Below, in pieces: positions 59,055 to 64,000 of a stretch of DNA of 64,000 bases (its first letter is position 1; the number at the start of each line of letters is the position of its first letter). Made by a program: the position numbers and the translations under genes. The notes below the pieces were generated by a model, which had not been told where the DNA came from, did not search any database, and saw nothing but the letters and a program-made list of their open reading frames with translations. Source of the stretch: Gymnorhina tibicen (Eukaryota > Chordata > Aves > Passeriformes > Artamidae); the NCBI GenBank assembly GCA_013399875.1, contig VXAZ01009468.1:1423347-1487346 (forward strand). Reading direction: 5' to 3'.

Positions 59055-62000
59055 CTTTGCTAGAAGAAGCTGTCTTGGTCCTAGAACTGGATACTGAGAA
59101 GAAAGACTCATAAATACGCATTTAAAAGTGCTCTAAATTAATTCCAGTGCAATTCATTGTGGTTTTTGCTTCCCACGAACATTCAAGGGAAGAAGTTTTG
59201 CTAGGTGGGGCAGTAACCAAAAAAGACAAAATTTCAGAGAAGTGTAGAGAATATTTGCCAAGCCACCCCCTACCCCCACTAAGTTTCTCACTTTGAAATT
59301 ACGGGCAGTTTCAGTGGTGAGCAGAGCAGAGCATGAAGAGTTAGTGCCATCCTGCTGGGGCCAAGAAACATGTGGTAACACCTACATGTTCAAGCCAAAC
59401 GGGGCACGCTGCAGATTTCAAGTATCACCAATGACTCATAGGTCAAACAAGTGGCTTGGAAATTCTCAGGAATATAGTACATTTAATAAAAGGAATTAAA
59501 AAAAAAGAAAACTCACTAGCAAAACAGGAACGCCTCTCCCTAGTCCCACACTTCATTTTTAATGAATGCTTAGATGTCTCTCCTCTACCCTCGATGCCTT
59601 TTTTATTGTCCCCATTTTTAATTTTGCATTAGTTATACTTGAAGCTTTTTGTTTAGGCAACAGAAACATGTATTTCACCTGCAGCACTTCCGTATTCCTG
59701 AGATGAATGTGGATCTGTTTTAGAGATGGAAAAAAATCTTTACTCTGAGATTCAGGGTCTGTTTGCTATTCCAAAAGCTTGTGAAAGAAGAGAAGGTGAG
59801 TCCCAGTGATCAAGATGGTGTGTGTGAGTGTGTGTGTGTTTGCATTCACACCTTAATGTGCATCTCAGTGATTCTGTTCCTCCCTCACCCCCCTTCCTCC
59901 ACCCAAGGTCTAATTAAAACAAGAATGCACCAGGCTGCCTTTTCCTCTGTTTCATCTCCTGATATTTTTTTGTTAAATCCACCAAGGAAATCTCCTGAAG
60001 TCTTTGAAGTCTTGGGGTATGTGAATAAAGATGTCACAACGGTAGACACAGGGCTTCTTAATGAGGACACAAGGTTTGATGTCGGAACACTTCCGTGCCC
60101 AAAGGAAAGAGATGCTCTCCAACAGGCCCTCCCTTTCTCTCCTTCCCCCTCTTTTTTTTTTTTGTATTCTTGCTGCAAGGGCCTAACATTTTTTTCTCTT
60201 TTGTATTTTTTTATTCTGTCCCCAGCTTTCAAGGAGGAGAGGGATAAATGAGAGGAAATGTAGGGAAAATACAGTTTTACAAATCCTATTGTTGTTGATG
60301 CCAGTGTTTCTCTGTCCCATTTAATCTCAGTTCCATCTGAGAAATCAGCCCCGTCCAGATTCTTACTGCCTCCTTTCCGGTCTGGCCCAAGGTACCAGAC
60401 CCTCTCTCTGCCTCATCTCTCCCCCAGCCAAAGTTCTGGGAAAGAAAGTTCAGCTTTATCAAGAGGAGAAATCAATTTAATATAACTGAGGGGAACATCT
60501 GATCCCTAGAGTAAAAAATTCATTACCACAAGCCTGGTCAGTGACAACAGCTCCAAATACTGCCTGGGACCTTGCTGTGTTTGAGCTGATCTGTGTCTGC
60601 TTTGAATTCACCTGCTGGACCCTTATCCCTATTGCTTTCCCCTGTTGCATCTGAGAAGTCAGCTTGCAAAATCACGGGCAAATAGAAACCAAAGAAACTT
60701 ATCCCCTGGTTCTCCCCCCATCTAACCAGCAGAACAACAGATGCCATTAAGGCAGGGCTGAACATCCTCTTGAGCATGCCGGTTTCATGGTGGAGAAATC
60801 TCCCATGTTTCATGGGAAAAAGACACTTCCTACAGATGGGAAATGCCTGTTTGGAGCCAGGTGTTCCCTTCCCCTTGGTGTGTGCTTTCTTCTGAGGGAA
60901 CTGCTGGCTGCCTTGTTGCTGACCTCCCAGGCAGGGTCTGGCTCACACGAGGTCCTGTCACTACTAAGCAAAGTCCCATTGTCAAATCTGGGGTCCCTCC
61001 TTTGAGCACTGTCCTTAGATCCAGCCACAGCATCCTGGCCGATTTGCTCCCCGTTTATCTCCCATCACGATGGGTTTCCTGGTGGGCTCCCCCCATGTCC
61101 TTCCCTCCTCTGGACCATTTGAGAATCTCTTTTCTCATCATTCCTCTGCAGGATCTTACACCTCATCTTCGCAGTCCCCAATCACCTCCCACACTGCTCA
61201 GCACACTCCAGTGCAGAAGTTGGGCACATGCAATGCAATCCTCCCAAACAGAAGGGAGCTTCAGTGGCGGGGGTGTTCTTTTGGTGCTGTTTAAGTGTGT
61301 ACAGGCTCCTGCTTTCATGCCCTGGGTTGGTGAGCCCATAAACGAAAACACTGAAGTCTTGAAGCCTCAGAAGTTCATGTCTTCATGAGAGGTGGTGGGG
61401 AGTACTTTCTGGAAAATAAAGTTTGGGGCAATGGTGAAAATCCAGCCTGCTGGCTGCAGAAGCCAGTTTAGCTCCTAAGGATACTGCCTGTGTACTTTTT
61501 CATTAAGCTCAAGCATAGCTGGAGTTCTTGCTGCAAACCTACGAATTTCAAGCTCAGCATGAGTCAGCCCCAAAGTGCTGAAATATTTAAGGTTTTTTTT
61601 CCACTCAGGAGCTGGATTTATTGACACCAAATGAGCTGTATCATTTTTCAACTAAGAAAACCCTGAAGTTTGGGGTTGATAGTGATGATGATTGTCTGAA
61701 ATTAAACCCTTTGCACTGACTGACCACATCTGCTCAGTTGCACCCTTCTCAAATAAGACACAATCTTCCTTCCCCATCAGGATTTCTCCTCAAAGCCTAT
61801 TGTCTTCCAGCCCCCTCGGGTGATGCTAATACATTTTAATAGGGACGTGGGAGCACACTCACCTCCTCAGTTTGTACTTTGATTTAATTGTCTAGACCTG
61901 TGGGCTTTCGCTCCCACTGCTGAGAGACATCTGGAGGAGGGAGGTGAGCTGTGAGATCCCAGCCTGCCTGCAAAGGGACCTGGCACAGCAGCTGGGCTGG

Positions 62001-64000
62001 AGGTCCCAGGTTGCAAAATAACCTGTGCAAGTGCAGGTTGGGTGGTCTCATAGCAAGGGGGACGTGAGTGCTTTTGCTTTGCAATTTTGTTCCGAAGGAA
62101 AGGTGGGTAGTCAGCCCTTTCCTTCCCCCTCTAAGAAAGTCACAGCCATCTTTTTTCTCTTCTTTCAATAAAACAAAGTGCATAGATCAGGTGATTCACT
62201 TTAATGGGATATGTTGCACAAAGAGGGGGAGGTTTCTGCTGGAAAATACAAGGGCGTGATCTGAGCTCTGGCCCTTATGTTTACTGCTCCAGCCTGCTGC
62301 AGCAATCAGAGGTGCCCACAGCTCCCCTGCCAGCGGATGTGACCCCTGAGGCTGAGATTTGGGTAAGGTGTTTCTGTCTGCACTGCAATGCTCTCCATTC
62401 CCCAGACAGTGATTTATCATCAGACTCCACACTGACAGCAGAAGTTAACACAGAGGCAGCGAGTGCTTATCCCAGGCAGAGGGGCAGGGAGACAGCTGGG
62501 TTGGTAGCCTGTTACAGAGAGCTCTGCCAGAGGCTGCCTGTCAAAGTGAAGCCCCTCTCTGCCTGTCGAGCTCAACACTTGTTATAATCTGGTCTAAGAC
62601 CAGAGCTCTGACTTTGCTGTGCTGGAGACTCTGAAAATTCTGCAGAGTATCGAGTTATTTTCTTGAGGGCTGGCAATTTTTAAGTGAGTGTTAACAAACT
62701 TGATGTGTGTATGCTAAGAGCTCAGGTTGCCATGTAGTTTTATCTGTTTACCATCCCCTTTGCACACTATGAGCACACCAAAAGCCTGGTCCCAGAAAAA
62801 TCCCGGGGGAGTGCAGGGCCAAATCCCAGTTTACCAGAGCTGGCCAAACCTCGTCTCTGGATCTCACCATCCTTCACATCAGAGATGCGAAGCCACACAG
62901 ATCCTGAGCGCTGTTATGATGACTGCCTTGCTTCCACTGTCAGACAGAGGATTAAGTCCTGCTCAGGTTTAAGGTCACCTCCTTCCCCAGTCTGGGTGAA
63001 GCCATCTGGTTTTTTTTTGTCACTGACCTTTGTCAGTCCCCATTAATTCACAGAGGCTGGCAAAAGTGCTCCAAACTTGCTTTCTGCAGAGCCATGAGTC
63101 ACCGCTGGGGGCTAGGTAGGTAATGAAAAAGCTGTTCAGTTTTGTTGTGATTTCCAGATCTTCATGAATAAATCCCTGCTCAGGTCCAATCAGATTGTTG
63201 CCTATAAAATTCCCTGCCTTTGATCCTGTTTGCCTGAGTCTCTAATCTCCATAGCACCACAAGCCAGCACTACCACAGCCCCAATTACCAGATGTGGTTT
63301 GTGATTTTTGTGTCATCGACCATCTCTGCTCAAGTGTCCCAGCCTCCTTCCTTGGCTTTTCCCATGTCCTTCTAAACACTTTGGTATCTTTTCCCGAAGG
63401 CACCCAGTTTGCAAGCAACTCCTGGTCTGCCTTATCATAAACCCAGCTAGTCCAGTGTCTTCATTCCACCTCATCCAAATAAAAATATTTTGGTGACAAG
63501 ACATGCCTGGTTTTCACAACCTGACCCGTCAGAGTCTGCAGGAGCACATCTGCTCGTACAATGCACCAACAGCTCATGAAAATGATTGATTGGTGCTAAT
63601 TGGAGACTGTAGTGGACTGACCCTGACTGGACATCAAGTGCCTAGCAAAGTTGTTCTGTCACTCCCTTCCTCAGAACAGGGGAGAGAAAAACATAATGAA
63701 AGGCTCATGGGCTGGGATAAGGACAGGAAGAGATCACTCTCCAGCTGCCATCATGGGCACAACAGACCCAACCTGGGGAAATTAACTTATTACCAATCAA
63801 ATCAGAGTAGGATAATGAGAAATAAAACCAAATCTTAAAACACCCTTCACCCACACCTCTCTTTTTCCTGGGCTTAATCTATCTCCTCCCCACCAATGCA
63901 GAGGGACAGGGAATGAGGCCTGGAGGAAAGAATTAAGGACAGAGTGCAGGTAGAGGGAGCATCCCACTGCACAGGCCATGGCCTCATCCTGGATGTTGAG
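59055..64000. other. Unique non-coding sequence to window end
   Basis: Short (TG)n near 59819-59840 and T runs near 60152-60163. A strong donor AAG|GTGAGT at 59795/59796 is preceded 40 bp upstream by an acceptor-like GAGATTCAG, but without a recognisable product. The 162- and 181-codon frames (59763-60251, 60843-61388) have no domains. Nothing else is supportable. Confidence 0.55.

Noticed and set aside
59756..59795. 40-nt exon-like segment before a perfect AAG|GTGAGT donor
   Set aside because: The acceptor is weak and AG-containing alternatives are close by; no product recognised and such pairs are expected by chance.
60843..61388. 181-codon plus-strand frame
   Set aside because: Low-complexity proline/serine/leucine composition from C/T-rich DNA, with no domain or gene signals.
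1..64000. tRNA, rRNA, well-known microRNAs, CRISPR arrays, bacterial operons
   Set aside because: I looked by eye for conserved tRNA box motifs, common microRNA seeds with hairpins and regularly spaced repeats and found none.

Overview
This window looks like non-coding vertebrate DNA, most likely from a bird and probably a songbird. The clade-specific evidence is 3' ends of CR1 LINEs: a tandem ATTCTGTG tail at 9588-9603, and an antisense CR1 terminus at 42661-42717 with the wording typical of passerine CR1. A solo retroviral LTR with several CCAAT boxes lies at 20730-21242. Repeat density is low. Open reading frames are short and scattered over both strands, as expected for AT-leaning intergenic or intronic DNA. 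There are no operons, ribosome-binding sites, CRISPR arrays, or recognisable rRNA, tRNA or microRNA genes. I found no exon that I can assign to a known protein family.

Layout. 1-4.4 kb is unique sequence ending in a putative conserved element and a long pyrimidine tract built on an 11-unit CTTTTT array. 4.6-12 kb is unique sequence with an AT-rich, homeodomain-site-rich block (8.6-8.9 kb) and a CR1 tail (9.6 kb). At 12.07 kb is the most gene-like small ORF: 85 codons, a strong Kozak start, and a poly(A) signal 88 bp after the stop. 12.5-20.7 kb is mostly featureless. 20.7-21.2 kb is the antisense solo LTR. 21.7-25.9 kb has AT-rich putative enhancer-like blocks and three exon-like segments with good splice signals, two on minus and one on plus. 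26-33 kb has two short tandem repeats, a coding-looking minus-strand terminal exon (28.3 kb), a cysteine-rich exon-like segment (32.6 kb) and a degraded CR1 copy. 33-48 kb has a 24-nt microexon-like segment (37.2 kb), CR1 pieces and very old interspersed-repeat fossils. 48-64 kb has two more fossils of one ancient family in direct orientation, a block with an RFX-type X-box, an isolated RNase H-like motif, and a classical TATA core promoter with no obvious gene (57.7 kb).

Reading. The simplest interpretation is an intron of a large gene or a gene-poor region with several cis-regulatory elements. The exon-like segments may belong to unannotated transcripts, but strong splice-site matches occur by chance at about the density seen here, so each is given low confidence. 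I did not find a convincing new multi-gene system. The points most worth checking are the 85-codon ORF at 12.07 kb, the acidic terminal exon at 28.3 kb, the microexon-like segments and the LTR promoter.
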